A stretch of 64,000 nucleotides of DNA from NCBI GenBank assembly GCA_963820055.1, contig CAWFYJ010000003.1, positions 558,001-622,000 of the forward strand, read 5' to 3'. A model generated the notes under the pieces. The model was not told where the DNA came from. It made no database searches and saw only the letters and a program-made list of their open reading frames with translations. Origin of the DNA: RHKX01 sp963820055 (lineage in GTDB: Bacteria > Actinomycetota > Thermoleophilia > Solirubrobacterales > 70-9). The position numbers and the translations under genes were made by a program. Positions 9,074 through 16,670 of the stretch are shown here, piece by piece (position 1 is the stretch's first letter; every line of letters starts with the position of its first letter).

Positions 9074-9523
9074 CTAGCCGCAGACGGGCCAGGGGCTGGT
9101 GCCGGCCCGCTTCTTCAACGCCACGGCCACGACCGCCTGGGTCTTGTACGTGAAGCGGATCGGGTCGCCGCCGGGGGACTTCGGCGAGGTGCGCCAGGTC
9201 GACTTCATGAACTGGAATGCCCCCCGGTAGGTGCCACCGCCGCCGATCGCCCTCGGGTCGCCGCCCGACTCGCACTCGGCGGTGCTGCGGGCCCAGCGCT
9301 TGTCGCGCTTGGAGGTGCGGTCCCAGATCTGCACATACTTGCTGTCGGTCCGGCCACCGCCGTCCCTGGCGTCGCTGCCCCCGCCACCCGTCCCGATCCC
9401 GCCGGACGCCGCTGCGCCGGTCGGATCGCCGAGGGCGATCGCGAGAACGGAAGCGGCGATCACGGCAATGCCGAGAATGATCGACGCCGGGCTGGTGAAC
9501 GTTCGGCTGGGGGCGGTGCTCAT
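9074..9523 (-). CDS. Rpf-like (resuscitation-promoting factor) transglycosylase domain protein
   Basis: A 149-residue exported or membrane-anchored protein: an N-terminal hydrophobic segment (residues 15-32), a Gly-rich linker (40-57), then an Rpf-type muralytic domain. The catalytic Glu is Glu85 in ECESGGDPRAIGGGGTYRGA, followed by FQFMKSTW and the closing WPVCG that pairs with the first Cys in Rpf proteins. Such enzymes cleave peptidoglycan glycan strands. It sits 91 bases upstream of the PBP gene on the same strand, a sensible cell-wall pairing. Direct GTTAGC repeats lie just upstream. Confidence 0.85.
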   Translation of the reverse strand: MSTAPSRTFTSPASIILGIAVIAASVLAIALGDPTGAAASGGIGTGGGGSDARDGGGRTDSKYVQIWDRTSKRDKRWARSTAECESGGDPRAIGGGGTYRGAFQFMKSTWRTSPKSPGGDPIRFTYKTQAVVAVALKKRAGTSPWPVCG

Positions 9524-9782
9524 GCGGCGCGGAACGTTAGCAAACTGTTAGCGAATGGTGATGAAGCGGTGTGGCCGAGCCCGAACGCACCCGGTTACCG
9601 GATAGCAACTGAAGGACAACATCTTCATTGACTAAACCGCTAACCTGACTTGCAGCCGCCGCGGTTCACGCTGGGGAGCGGTCCGAAGAAGCAAGCAGCT
9701 TTAGGTCTGGACGGGATCAAGGGGCAGAACGCCACTCCCCCGAACGACTCACAGAGATGTGTCAAGCCCATTGGAGGCTTCG
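9524..9782. other. 259-bp gene-free divergent promoter region (Rpf-like / sigma factor)
   Basis: No convincing coding frame. It holds the GTTAGC repeats near the Rpf-like start (a third, inverted copy at 9638-9644), and a GC-rich stretch that can fold (CTTGC 9649-9653 with GCAAG 9691-9695, enclosing a GCT-GGGG-AGC hairpin). A GGAGG at 9772-9776 serves the sigma gene. I could not fit it to a known riboswitch. Confidence 0.4.
9536..9553. promoter_or_regulatory. GTTAGC direct repeat with 11-bp period upstream of the Rpf-like gene
   Basis: GTTAGC occurs at 9536-9541 and again at 9547-9552, giving one-helical-turn (11 bp) spacing typical of OmpR/PhoB-type response regulators. A third copy is inverted at 9638-9644. 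In other actinobacteria MtrA, an OmpR-type regulator, controls rpf and cell-wall genes. Assigning this site to an MtrA-like protein is inference. Confidence 0.35.
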
Positions 9783-10610
9783 ATGCGTCAAGCAATGACC
9801 ACGACGACGACCAGGCCGGCCGGCCGGGGACCGACCAAGCCGAACCTGATCCGAGATCGACGCGACCGCGACCTGATCGAACGGTTCGCCGCCACCCGCG
9901 ACCCGCGACTGCGCGAGGAACTGATCGAGCGGTTCCTGCCGCTCGCCCGTGCACTCGCCGGCCGCTACAGCGCCGGCATGGAGCCGTTCGAGGATCTGCT
10001 CCAGGTCGCCTACGAAGGCCTCGTGAAGGCGGTCGACCGGTTCGACGCCTCCCGCGACGTCAACTTCTCGAGCTACGCGACCCCGTTCATCCTCGGGACG
10101 CTCAAGCACCACTTCCGCGACAACACGCAGACGATGCGGATCCCGCGCAGCCTCCAGGAGGAGATCGCCCGGGTCCACTCGATCGCGGCGAGCCACCGGG
10201 CCGAGCACGGGCGCGAGCCGACCGTCGAGCAGATCGCGATCGCGTCCGGCCGCAACGTCGACACGGTCCTCGAGGCACTCGAGGCCGATCGCTCGCGCAC
10301 GCCGATGTCGCTCGACCGGCCCGCCGGCATCGACGGAGACGACGAGGCGCAGCCGTTCTCGGAGACGATCCCGAGCACCGACCTCGGCTTCGACCGGGCC
10401 GAGGCGCGACTCGCAACCGCTGAGATCGAGCTCGACGACGCCGAGCGAAAGGCGCTCCGGCTTCGCTATGAGGAGGGGCTGACCCAGCGGCAGATCGGCG
10501 AGCGGATCGGCGTCTCGCAGATGCAGGTCTCGCGCCTGCTCCGTCGCTCGTTGAAGAAGCTCCTCGCTGCGGTCCAGGGCCGGGAATCAGGCGGCCGGCA
10601 GGCGGCGTGA
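9783..10610 (+). CDS. SigB/SigF-family RNA polymerase sigma factor
   Basis: A 275-residue alternative sigma-70 factor with region 2 (DLLQVAYEGLVKAVDRFDAS, then FSSYATPFILGTLKHHFRD), region 3 (IPRSLQEE..., EPTVEQIA) and region 4 (LRYEEGLTQRQIGERIGVSQ, MQVSRLLRRSLKKL). Length and the PFILGTLKHHFRD block are typical of the SigB/SigF/SigG general-stress and sporulation group. The start is ATG 9783: GGAGG lies five bases upstream, while the GTG at 9759 has no ribosome-binding site. The TGA overlaps the next GTG (10607), so it is coupled to an RsbW-like gene, the usual partner arrangement. Candidate cognate promoters occur elsewhere in the window (see 10630, 37703, 39126, 51482, 51534). Confidence 0.9.
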   Translation: MRQAMTTTTTRPAGRGPTKPNLIRDRRDRDLIERFAATRDPRLREELIERFLPLARALAGRYSAGMEPFEDLLQVAYEGLVKAVDRFDASRDVNFSSYATPFILGTLKHHFRDNTQTMRIPRSLQEEIARVHSIAASHRAEHGREPTVEQIAIASGRNVDTVLEALEADRSRTPMSLDRPAGIDGDDEAQPFSETIPSTDLGFDRAEARLATAEIELDDAERKALRLRYEEGLTQRQIGERIGVSQMQVSRLLRRSLKKLLAAVQGRESGGRQAA

Positions 10611-11347
10611 GGCACGAAAGCGTGCGCCCGTTTCCGCCGAGCGGGACCGGGAACGACAGAAGTGTGCTCGAACGTTCTCCCGACACGAAGGGCGGCGCGG
10701 TCCGCCTGACCTTCCCGGTCACCGGCGCCGACGCCGACCTCAACGCGATGGTGCTAGCCGGCGCCGCCGAGGGGCTGCGCCTGAAGCCGACCCAGGCCGC
10801 CGGCCTCGGGCGTGCTGTGGCAACCGAATCGGCCGGGGCGATGCTGCGCCACGCCCCCCGCGAAGCCGGACGGATGAGCGTCGAGGTCGACTTCGAGGAG
10901 GAATCGCGGCGCCTGAAGGTGACCGCAGCGGAGGAGACGACGACGGAGTCGACCTGCGCCGACAGCATGATCCCCGACTGGTCGGAGTCGAGCCGGGTCG
11001 AGCCGCCCGGAGATCTCGTCGCCGAGTTCTTCGGGTCGACCTTCGTCCGCTCCATCCTGCCCCGGGTTCTGGCGCGGGCCGCCCTCTCGGCGCACTCAAC
11101 CCTCGAGGCGGTGACCCGCTCCACGGTGCTCGGCGACCTCCTGGCCGATGCGGTGCTCGATCTCGGCAGCGATCCGAACCTCGAGATCCGGGTCCAGACC
11201 GAAAGCGACTCGCTGCGGATCAGGATTCAATCTTCCTCCGATCGGGTATTGAGCGCTTTGGCTGCCGTCTGGCCCGGAGAGGCCGAGATGGGCAAGTCGG
11301 GAAAGCGAACCGAGCTGGTCCTGAGCCAGCCGATTCCGGCCGGATGA
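10607..11347 (+). CDS. Degenerate RsbW/HATPase-like protein, probable sigma-regulator
   Basis: A 246-residue protein directly coupled to the sigma gene. Residues 27-105 follow the layout of an RsbW-type anti-sigma kinase (VRLTFPVTGADADLNAMVLAG, then an N-box-like helix GRAVATESAGAMLRH and a strand MSVEVDFEEESRRLKVTA), but the ATP-binding G-boxes are not recognisable. Residues 135-240 may be a second, weaker copy of the same fold (RVLARAALSAHSTLEAVTR, LADAVLDLGSDPNLEIRV, DSLRIRIQ). I infer an anti-sigma or sigma-regulatory role from position and overall pattern. An in-frame GTG at 10664 lies just downstream of a SigB-like promoter and may be an alternative start. It overlaps the next gene by four bases (ATGA). 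Confidence 0.55.
   Translation: MRHESVRPFPPSGTGNDRSVLERSPDTKGGAVRLTFPVTGADADLNAMVLAGAAEGLRLKPTQAAGLGRAVATESAGAMLRHAPREAGRMSVEVDFEEESRRLKVTAAEETTTESTCADSMIPDWSESSRVEPPGDLVAEFFGSTFVRSILPRVLARAALSAHSTLEAVTRSTVLGDLLADAVLDLGSDPNLEIRVQTESDSLRIRIQSSSDRVLSALAAVWPGEAEMGKSGKRTELVLSQPIPAG
10630..10654 (+). promoter_or_regulatory. Candidate internal SigB-type promoter
   Basis: GTTTCC (10630-10635), 13 bases, GGGAAC (10649-10654). The -35 box and spacing match the two near-identical promoters at 37.7 and 39.1 kb; the -10 is weaker (GGGAAC rather than GGGTAA). An in-frame GTG follows 9 bases after the -10 box. Confidence 0.35.
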
Positions 11348-11811
11348 GTAACGAAGTAGATTCGGGACGCGTCGCAGCCATGCCGGCTGAAACGAGGAGA
11401 GCCCAGATTTCAACGAACTCCGTACAACATGATCGCCGCCGGGAGATCTCCCGCGGGATGGTGAGCCTGTTCAAGGAATTCGTCGGTCGCGGACCGTCCG
11501 ACGCCCAGACGTTCATCAATGACGGGGTCGTCCTCGTGCTCCTCCGCGACACGCTGACGGTCGCCGAGAAGACCCTCGCCGAAGGCGAACGGGCCGCGCT
11601 CGTCCGCGAGGTCCGGCGCGGCTTCCAGGGAGCGATGCGCGAGAAGGCCGTCCAGCTCATCCAGGAACAGACCGGCTGCAAGGTCAAGGCGTTCCTGAGC
11701 GACAACTCCGTCTACCCCGACTACGCGGCCGAGGTCTTCGTCCTAGAAGGTCCGCTCGGCGACGACGAGGATCCGGACGAGGTCTACGAGGTCCCCGACG
11801 GCCTCGACTGA
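11344..11811 (+). CDS. DUF2294 / MpsC-family protein
   Basis: A 155-residue soluble protein matching the DUF2294 family, to which MpsC of the membrane-potential-generating system belongs: RREISRGMVSLFKEFVGRGP, then DGVVLVLLRDTLTVAEKTLA, REVRRGFQGAMREKAVQLIQ and a closing CKVKAFLSDNS. Family members often sit beside sigma-B type genes in actinobacteria and bacilli. It is the third gene of the sigma operon; ATG 11344 overlaps the preceding TGA, with an alternative ATG at 11380. Its last 28 bases overlap the convergent DUF190 gene. Confidence 0.8.
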   Translation: MSNEVDSGRVAAMPAETRRAQISTNSVQHDRRREISRGMVSLFKEFVGRGPSDAQTFINDGVVLVLLRDTLTVAEKTLAEGERAALVREVRRGFQGAMREKAVQLIQEQTGCKVKAFLSDNSVYPDYAAEVFVLEGPLGDDEDPDEVYEVPDGLD

Positions 11812-12815
11812 GCGTCGGCGAAGTCCTCGGTGGTGATCAACCCGCGCTCGGGCGTCAGCTCGTCGAGGATCCGCAGCCATTCGTCCGCACGCTCCGGCTC
11901 GTCCACCACCACCGTGATCGTCGGAACCGATCGCCGCAGCGCCAGCAGCCTGTCCCCATGCGGCGGGTGGCGGCCGTCGAAGCCCCAGACCCCGCGCAGG
12001 GCCGTGGCGCCGGCGGCTCCTGCCTCGCGGAGACGGCGCACCGCCTCGACGTGGACCGGCCGGCCGGCAGCTTGCGCCTGCTCGCTCGAGTAGAGGGTGA
12101 GGCGGCGCATGGCCGCCGACGCTGCTGAATTTCCACCCGCGGTCGCCCGAACCTGAAGCGGGCCGCCGTCGCGCTTGCTGATCACGGCGGGCCCGATCGT
12201 CACGATCGCGCCCGGTGGCATCGCGGACCCGTCCCCGAGCGCGGACGCGATCCGCTCGCCGTCGCCGATCGCGACGACCATCGCTGGAACGTCGGCGTTG
12301 GCCGCGAAGAAGCCGGCGCGCCGGCGGGTGCCGGCGACGATCCCGTCGACGCCGAGGAGCACAGTGGCGCCCGCGACCCCCGCCTCGCGCAGGCGGCCGA
12401 CGAGCCATTCGTAAGCCGGCCGGCCGGCGACCCGCCGGCCGCGGCCGAGGAGCACGGAGAGCTTCGCGGGGCCTCCAGGCGGTGGGTCGGCGTCGGCGAC
12501 CCCGGCGAAGGTCAGCGCCTCGACGCAAACCAGACCGCCGACCGGCAGGCCGCGGATCCGGTCGGCCGCAGCGGCGATGCGGTCCGGGTGCCCAACTCCG
12601 ATCGCGACCACCGGCAGGTCTTCGGAGAGGGTGAGGAGCCGATCGGTCCGGAGCCGATGCTTCGCGCCGAATCCCTCGACACCGCGGATCACTATCGCCG
12701 CCTCGGCCTCCGCACGCTCGAGCTCGTCGACGACCAGATCGGCCAGAAAGCGGCCTCGGGCGCGATCCCGCTCGCCGCAGTACACGGTGATCCTCGAGCC
12801 GGGCGCCGGGGTCAC
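11784..12815 (-). CDS. Triple-DUF190 (PII-like) protein linked to fluoride channels
   Basis: A 343-residue protein made of three tandem DUF190 domains (about 1-107, 118-215, 235-340). Each repeats the same elements: a first strand such as RITVYCGERDRARG, LSVLLGRGRRVAGRP or LTLYSSEQAQAAGRP, a helix ending in a GA.A..L.GV.GF-type turn, and a LP.v...VD/GD.er strand. DUF190 proteins are PII-like trimers usually encoded singly beside crcB genes; three copies in one chain would make a covalent pseudo-trimer. It is the last gene of a run marR, crcB, crcB, DUF190, overlapping the upstream crcB by four bases (GTGA). The C-terminus runs 28 bases into the convergent DUF2294 gene. Confidence 0.85.
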   Translation of the reverse strand: MTPAPGSRITVYCGERDRARGRFLADLVVDELERAEAEAAIVIRGVEGFGAKHRLRTDRLLTLSEDLPVVAIGVGHPDRIAAAADRIRGLPVGGLVCVEALTFAGVADADPPPGGPAKLSVLLGRGRRVAGRPAYEWLVGRLREAGVAGATVLLGVDGIVAGTRRRAGFFAANADVPAMVVAIGDGERIASALGDGSAMPPGAIVTIGPAVISKRDGGPLQVRATAGGNSAASAAMRRLTLYSSEQAQAAGRPVHVEAVRRLREAGAAGATALRGVWGFDGRHPPHGDRLLALRRSVPTITVVVDEPERADEWLRILDELTPERGLITTEDFADAQSRPSGTS

Positions 12816-13177
12816 AGGAGCTCACCGATCTGCATCCCCGCCCACGCGAGGCCGATGCCGGCCGCGAGGCTGACCGCGACGTTCACGAGGGCGAGGCCGC
12901 CTTCACCGTCCTCGGCGAGGCGCTGGGTCTCGAACATCCAGGTGCTGAAAGTCGTGAAGGAGCCGAGCAGGCCGACCGCGAGGAGGCGCAACCCCTCCTC
13001 CCCGGTCCCGGCGCCGACGAGCAGCCCGAGCAGGAAGCTGCCGACCAGGTTGACGACGATCGTCCCGGCCGGGAACGAACCCCGCAACCGCGCGGAGATC
13101 TCCCCGTCGAGGAGCAGCCGCGCGACCGCGCCCACCCCTCCGAACAGGCCGACGGCGACGATCGTCAGGCCGCTCAC
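12812..13177 (-). CDS. crcB: CrcB/Fluc fluoride channel subunit (second of a pair)
   Basis: A 121-residue four-helix membrane protein with the CrcB hallmarks: GGVGAVARLLL at the N-terminus, TIVVNLVGSFLLGLL (the Asn-bearing pore helix) and LLGSFTTFSTW (the F/T/S track at the helix break). The start is GTG 13177, overlapping the stop of the other crcB gene (GTGA). Two adjacent, non-identical crcB genes usually form a heterodimeric fluoride exporter that protects enzymes such as enolase and pyrophosphatase. Confidence 0.92.
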   Translation of the reverse strand: MSGLTIVAVGLFGGVGAVARLLLDGEISARLRGSFPAGTIVVNLVGSFLLGLLVGAGTGEEGLRLLAVGLLGSFTTFSTWMFETQRLAEDGEGGLALVNVAVSLAAGIGLAWAGMQIGELL

Positions 13178-13572
13178 CGGGCGAGCCTCGCGCGTCTGAC
13201 CAGCCCGGTGGCGAGCAGGACCGCGACGAACCCCGCAGCCAAGCTCGCGGCCACGTAGGCGACCGCGAGGCCGGCCGCCCCCTCCTCGGCCATCCTCACG
13301 ACCTCGAGCTGCATCGTCGAGAAGGTGGTCAGCGCACCGCAGAAGCCGGTGCCGAGCAGCGGCCGCCGGTAGGCGGAGATCGGCAGCCGCTCCTGGAGCC
13401 TGGTCACGAACCAGCCGAGCGCGAATGCTCCGATCAGGTTGGCGGCGAAGGTCGGCCACGGCCACTCGGCCGGGCCGTACGGGAGCGCCTCGACGAGTCC
13501 GAGCCTGGCGATCGCACCGGCGAAGCCGCCGGCGAAGACGGCAGCAAGCTCGCGAGGGTCCGCGGCCGGCAA
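13174..13572 (-). CDS. crcB: CrcB/Fluc fluoride channel subunit (first of a pair)
   Basis: A 132-residue membrane protein with GGFAGAIARLGL, TFAANLIGAFALGWFV and GFCGALTTFSTMQLE, all diagnostic of CrcB. The start is a TTG at 13572, 9 bases after the marR stop. It is coupled downstream to the second crcB. No fluoride riboswitch can fit here because the upstream space is the marR coding region, so control is probably through that promoter. Confidence 0.9.
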   Translation of the reverse strand: MPAADPRELAAVFAGGFAGAIARLGLVEALPYGPAEWPWPTFAANLIGAFALGWFVTRLQERLPISAYRRPLLGTGFCGALTTFSTMQLEVVRMAEEGAAGLAVAYVAASLAAGFVAVLLATGLVRRARLAR

Positions 13573-13581
13573 GGTCCCGCC

Positions 13582-14070
13582 TCAGCGATCCCGGGGCGGG
13601 TCGCCGCGAAGCACCCGCTGCAGCAGGCCGACGAGGGTCCGGCGCTCGTCCTCGTCGAGGGGAGCGAGCAGATCGTCCTCGGCGCCGATCAGAACCGGGC
13701 GGGCGCGTTCGAGCCAGTCCTCTCCGCGCCGGGTGACCTCGAGCGCGTAGGCGCGGCGATCGCTCGGGTTGCGGCGGCGCTCGACGAGGCCCTCTCCCTC
13801 GAGCTCGTCGACGACGGCGACGATCGAGGTCCGGTCCTTGCCGATCATCTCGCCGAGGGTCTGCTGCGACATCGGCCCGGCAGCGCGGATCATCGAGAGG
13901 GCGCCGAAGTGCATGCCCCCGAGACCGATGCCGGCATCCCGCATCACCGCCACCGATTCGGCGCCCCAGCGCTGGTGGAGCTTGGCCAGCAGGTAACCGA
14001 TCCGCTCGGCGAGCATCGCTTGGACGTCGTCCTCGGCGGGTACGGGCTTCTCCTGAGGGCCGGAAGTCAT
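13582..14070 (-). CDS. MarR-family transcriptional regulator
   Basis: A 162-residue winged-helix repressor: AMLAERIGYLLAKLHQRW, a central MSQQTLGEMIGKDRTSIVAV recognition region and the family signature VERRRNPSDRRAYALEVT in the wing. I take ATG 14070 (MTSGPQEKPVPAEDD) as the start; the open frame runs further up to 14172 but that part covers the operator. It is divergent from a DHA2 exporter, the classic MarR-target arrangement, and is followed by the crcB pair, so it may co-regulate both. Confidence 0.88.
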   Translation of the reverse strand: MTSGPQEKPVPAEDDVQAMLAERIGYLLAKLHQRWGAESVAVMRDAGIGLGGMHFGALSMIRAAGPMSQQTLGEMIGKDRTSIVAVVDELEGEGLVERRRNPSDRRAYALEVTRRGEDWLERARPVLIGAEDDLLAPLDEDERRTLVGLLQRVLRGDPPRDR

Positions 14071-14100
14071 CGCCCTCACCGATTCGCTACCTTGATCGTC

Positions 14101-14125
14101 AGTCCTGCTGATCATCAGCATAACT
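14101..14125. promoter_or_regulatory. 25-bp palindromic MarR operator
   Basis: TGCTGAT-C-ATCAGCA (14106-14120) is a perfect palindrome around 14113. It extends to AGT (14101-14103) and ACT (14123-14125), with only two mismatched pairs per arm. It lies upstream of both the MarR start (14070) and the exporter start (14151), so a bound dimer would cover both promoters. Confidence 0.7.
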
Positions 14126-14150
14126 GTATTGGAAGAGGGGTCGAAGCCGT

Positions 14151-15701
14151 ATGAGCCGTAAGCAATGGACACTTCTGGCGGTCTGCGTGGCGACGTTCAT
14201 GCTGTTGATCGACGTCACAATCGTCAACGTCGCGCTCCCGGAGATCCAGCGCGACCTCGACGCCAGCCTCTCGAGCCTGCAGTGGGTCGTCGACGCCTAT
14301 GCGCTGACCCTCGCCTCCTTCCTGCTCGTCTTCGGATCACTCGGCGACCGCCTCGGCCGCCGTCGCGTGTTCACGATCGGCTTCGTCGTCTTCACGGTCG
14401 CCTCGTTCCTCTGCGGGCTCGCCGGCAACCCGACCATCCTCAACTTCGCCCGCGGCCTGCAGGGCGTCGGCGCGGCGGCGATGTTCGCGACCGCCCTCGC
14501 GCTGATCGCGCAGGAGTTCGAGGGTCGTGAGCGTGCCCGGGCGGTCGGTATCTGGGGAGCCACCGTCGGTGGCGCCGTCGCGATCGGACCGCTCGTCGGC
14601 GGCATCATCACCGACGGGCTCGGCTGGGAGTGGATCTTCTTCGTCAACGTTCCGATCGGGCTCGCGGCGATCTTCATCACCGAGACGAAGCTCGTCAACG
14701 TCAAGGCGACCGACGCGCAGTCGATCGACTGGCTCGGGCTCGTCAGCTTCTCCTCGGCCCTCTTCCTGCTCATCTTCGGGCTGATCCGCGGCAACGCCGA
14801 GGGCTGGGGCAGCCCCGTGATCGTCGCCTGCCTCGGCGCGGCGGTCGTCCTGCTCGCCGCCTTCGTCGTGATCGAAAACCATCGCGAGAACGCGATGCTC
14901 GACATGAGCCTGTTCCGGAAGCCGTCCTTCTCCGGGGTCTCGATCGTCGCGTTCTGCCTCTCGGCCGGGATGTTCTCGATGTTCCTGTACCTGACGCTCT
15001 ACTTGCAGGACGTCCTCCTCTACTCGCCGCTCGAGGCCGGGCTCCGGTTCCTGCCGCTGACGCTGCTCTCGTTCATCGTCGCGCCGATCTCGGCCCGGCT
15101 CTCCGACCGGATCCCGTTCCGGGCCCTGATGGGCACCGGCCTGCTGCTCGTCGGCGTCGGGCTCGTCCTCATGAACGGGATCGACCCCGGCGACAGCTGG
15201 ACGACGCTGCTCGTCGGCTTCCTGATCGGCGGCATCGGGATCGGGATGACCAACCCCGGCATCGCCTCGGTCGCGATCGGCGTCGTCGAGCCCGCCCGCG
15301 CCGGCATGGCGTCTGGCATCAACAGCACGTTCCGGCAGGTCGGCATCGCGACCGGCGTCGCCGCGCTCGGAGCGATCTTCCAGGCGCGGGTCGACTCGAA
15401 GCTGAGCGAGTCGCTCCCCCAGGCGCCGGCGGCGTTCTCCGACGCGGTGTCGGCGGGCGCGGTCGAGAACGCGCTGCCGTCGATCCCTCCGCAGGTCCGC
15501 GATCAGGCCGTCGAGGCCGCGAACCAGGCGTTCATCGGCGGGCTCAACGAGATCCTCCTGATCGGCGCCGGAATCGCCTTCGCCGGCAGCATCGCGAGCT
15601 GGCTGCTGATCCGCTCGGGCGACATGGTCGGCTTCCCTCAGCCCCAGGCTGAAGCGCCGGAGCGAGCGGAGGCCTCAGCCGAGCCGGTCGCGGCGCGCTG
15701 A
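14151..15701 (+). CDS. DHA2-family (14-TM) multidrug efflux MFS transporter
   Basis: A 516-residue drug:proton antiporter of the EmrB/QacA group. Motif A is GSLGDRLGRRRV after the second helix, and the DHA2 helix-1 signature is LLIDVTIVNVALPEIQRDL. A motif-C-like GATVGGAVAIGPLVGG stretch is in helix 5. Start ATG 14151 follows GGAAGAGGGG. It is controlled, by position, by the divergent MarR protein through the palindrome at 14101-14125. The last 27 bases overlap the convergent peptidase gene. Confidence 0.9.
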   Translation: MSRKQWTLLAVCVATFMLLIDVTIVNVALPEIQRDLDASLSSLQWVVDAYALTLASFLLVFGSLGDRLGRRRVFTIGFVVFTVASFLCGLAGNPTILNFARGLQGVGAAAMFATALALIAQEFEGRERARAVGIWGATVGGAVAIGPLVGGIITDGLGWEWIFFVNVPIGLAAIFITETKLVNVKATDAQSIDWLGLVSFSSALFLLIFGLIRGNAEGWGSPVIVACLGAAVVLLAAFVVIENHRENAMLDMSLFRKPSFSGVSIVAFCLSAGMFSMFLYLTLYLQDVLLYSPLEAGLRFLPLTLLSFIVAPISARLSDRIPFRALMGTGLLLVGVGLVLMNGIDPGDSWTTLLVGFLIGGIGIGMTNPGIASVAIGVVEPARAGMASGINSTFRQVGIATGVAALGAIFQARVDSKLSESLPQAPAAFSDAVSAGAVENALPSIPPQVRDQAVEAANQAFIGGLNEILLIGAGIAFAGSIASWLLIRSGDMVGFPQPQAEAPERAEASAEPVAAR

Positions 15702-16670
15702 GGCGACCGCTTCGGCGGGGAACTGCGGCTGCATCGTGCCGTCGAGTCGCTCGGACGGCTGACCGGCGACGAGGCAGTTGTAGACGGACTCCTGCGCGGC
15801 CTCGAACGCCGCCGCGAAGACGATGTTGAGCTCGTCGTCGACGACCCCCGGGCCGCCGTCGATCCCGCCTTCGGTCCCGAACGCGATACCGATCTCACCT
15901 GAGCCCTCGGCGCCGTAGGAACCGGCGCGGGCGAGGCCGAGCAGCGGCCTCAGGGCGAGCCGGCGCAGCTGCGCGATCGTCAGCGGCACGTCGGTCGCGC
16001 AAACGGCGATGCAGGAGCCGTGCGGGGTCGGCCGCGGCTGAACGCCCGGGATCGGGCCGTCGAACCCCTCGAGGACGTCGAGGTATTCGTGATCGCCGAA
16101 GTTGCAGAGGAGCAGGACGCCGACGTGGTGGGAGCCGACCCGGCGTGAGGCGGTCCCGATGCCGCCCGGGAAGTCGAAGCAGTTCATGCCGGTGCCGGCG
16201 CCGACGGTGCCCTCGCTCACGTCCTCGCCGAGGTCGGCGAGCGCCGCCTCGACGTCGGCGGCGACCACGGTCCGGGAGTCAGCGAGGTCGCCGTCGTCGC
16301 ACTCGCCGACGACCGGCAGCACGATGTTGTCCGGCCCCCGGCCGGAGGCGACGATCGCGGCCTGCAGGACGGTCCCGATCGCGTGCGATCCGCACAGGTA
16401 GACGGGGGTCTCCATGCGCCCGCGCTCGTCGATCTCGAGCTTCGCGGTCAGCTCGCCGACGCCATTGACGGTCGCGGTGCCCGCCGCAGCCGGGACTTGC
16501 GGCGGCGCGACGACGGTCACCCCGGTGCGCTGGCCGCTTGCCGCCTGCGCCCGACCGACGCGGACGCCGGGGACGTCGGTGATCGCATTCCGGGCGCCGG
16601 GCTCGAGCCGGCCGACCGGCCCGGCGAGGTCGCGCCAGCGCCGTGTGCCGGCCGATCGTGAGTCGCTCAT
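15675..16670 (-). CDS. P1/S58-family aminopeptidase (DmpA/BapA type, self-cleaving)
   Basis: A 331-residue member of the DmpA/BapA N-terminal nucleophile family. The self-cleavage site is GS in HGSCIAVCATDVPL (Gly218/Ser219), Ser219 becoming the nucleophile. The supporting Asn lies in VLLLCNFG (Asn190), and the N-terminal ITDVPGVRVGRA block is typical. Known members remove N-terminal D-amino acids, glycine or beta-amino acids from short peptides. The start is ATG 16670, overlapping the preceding ABC ATPase stop (ATGA), so it is the last gene of the peptide importer/diaminohexanoate operon. That context suggests it frees the amino acid that the operon degrades. It overlaps the convergent exporter by 27 bases. 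Confidence 0.85.
   Translation of the reverse strand: MSDSRSAGTRRWRDLAGPVGRLEPGARNAITDVPGVRVGRAQAASGQRTGVTVVAPPQVPAAAGTATVNGVGELTAKLEIDERGRMETPVYLCGSHAIGTVLQAAIVASGRGPDNIVLPVVGECDDGDLADSRTVVAADVEAALADLGEDVSEGTVGAGTGMNCFDFPGGIGTASRRVGSHHVGVLLLCNFGDHEYLDVLEGFDGPIPGVQPRPTPHGSCIAVCATDVPLTIAQLRRLALRPLLGLARAGSYGAEGSGEIGIAFGTEGGIDGGPGVVDDELNIVFAAAFEAAQESVYNCLVAGQPSERLDGTMQPQFPAEAVASARRDRLG

Noticed and set aside
9524..9782. Cyclic-di-AMP (ydaO) riboswitch before the Rpf-like gene
   Set aside because: These riboswitches often precede rpf genes, so I looked for the conserved core. GGGGGAG and similar pieces occur but not in the required order, so no call was made.
13573..13600. Fluoride riboswitch upstream of crcB
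   Set aside because: Only nine bases separate marR and crcB, so the riboswitch cannot fit; none of its conserved parts is visible.
14136..14172. MarR start at 14172
   Set aside because: The extra 34 residues cover the palindromic operator and are not conserved-looking; ATG 14070 gives the usual length.
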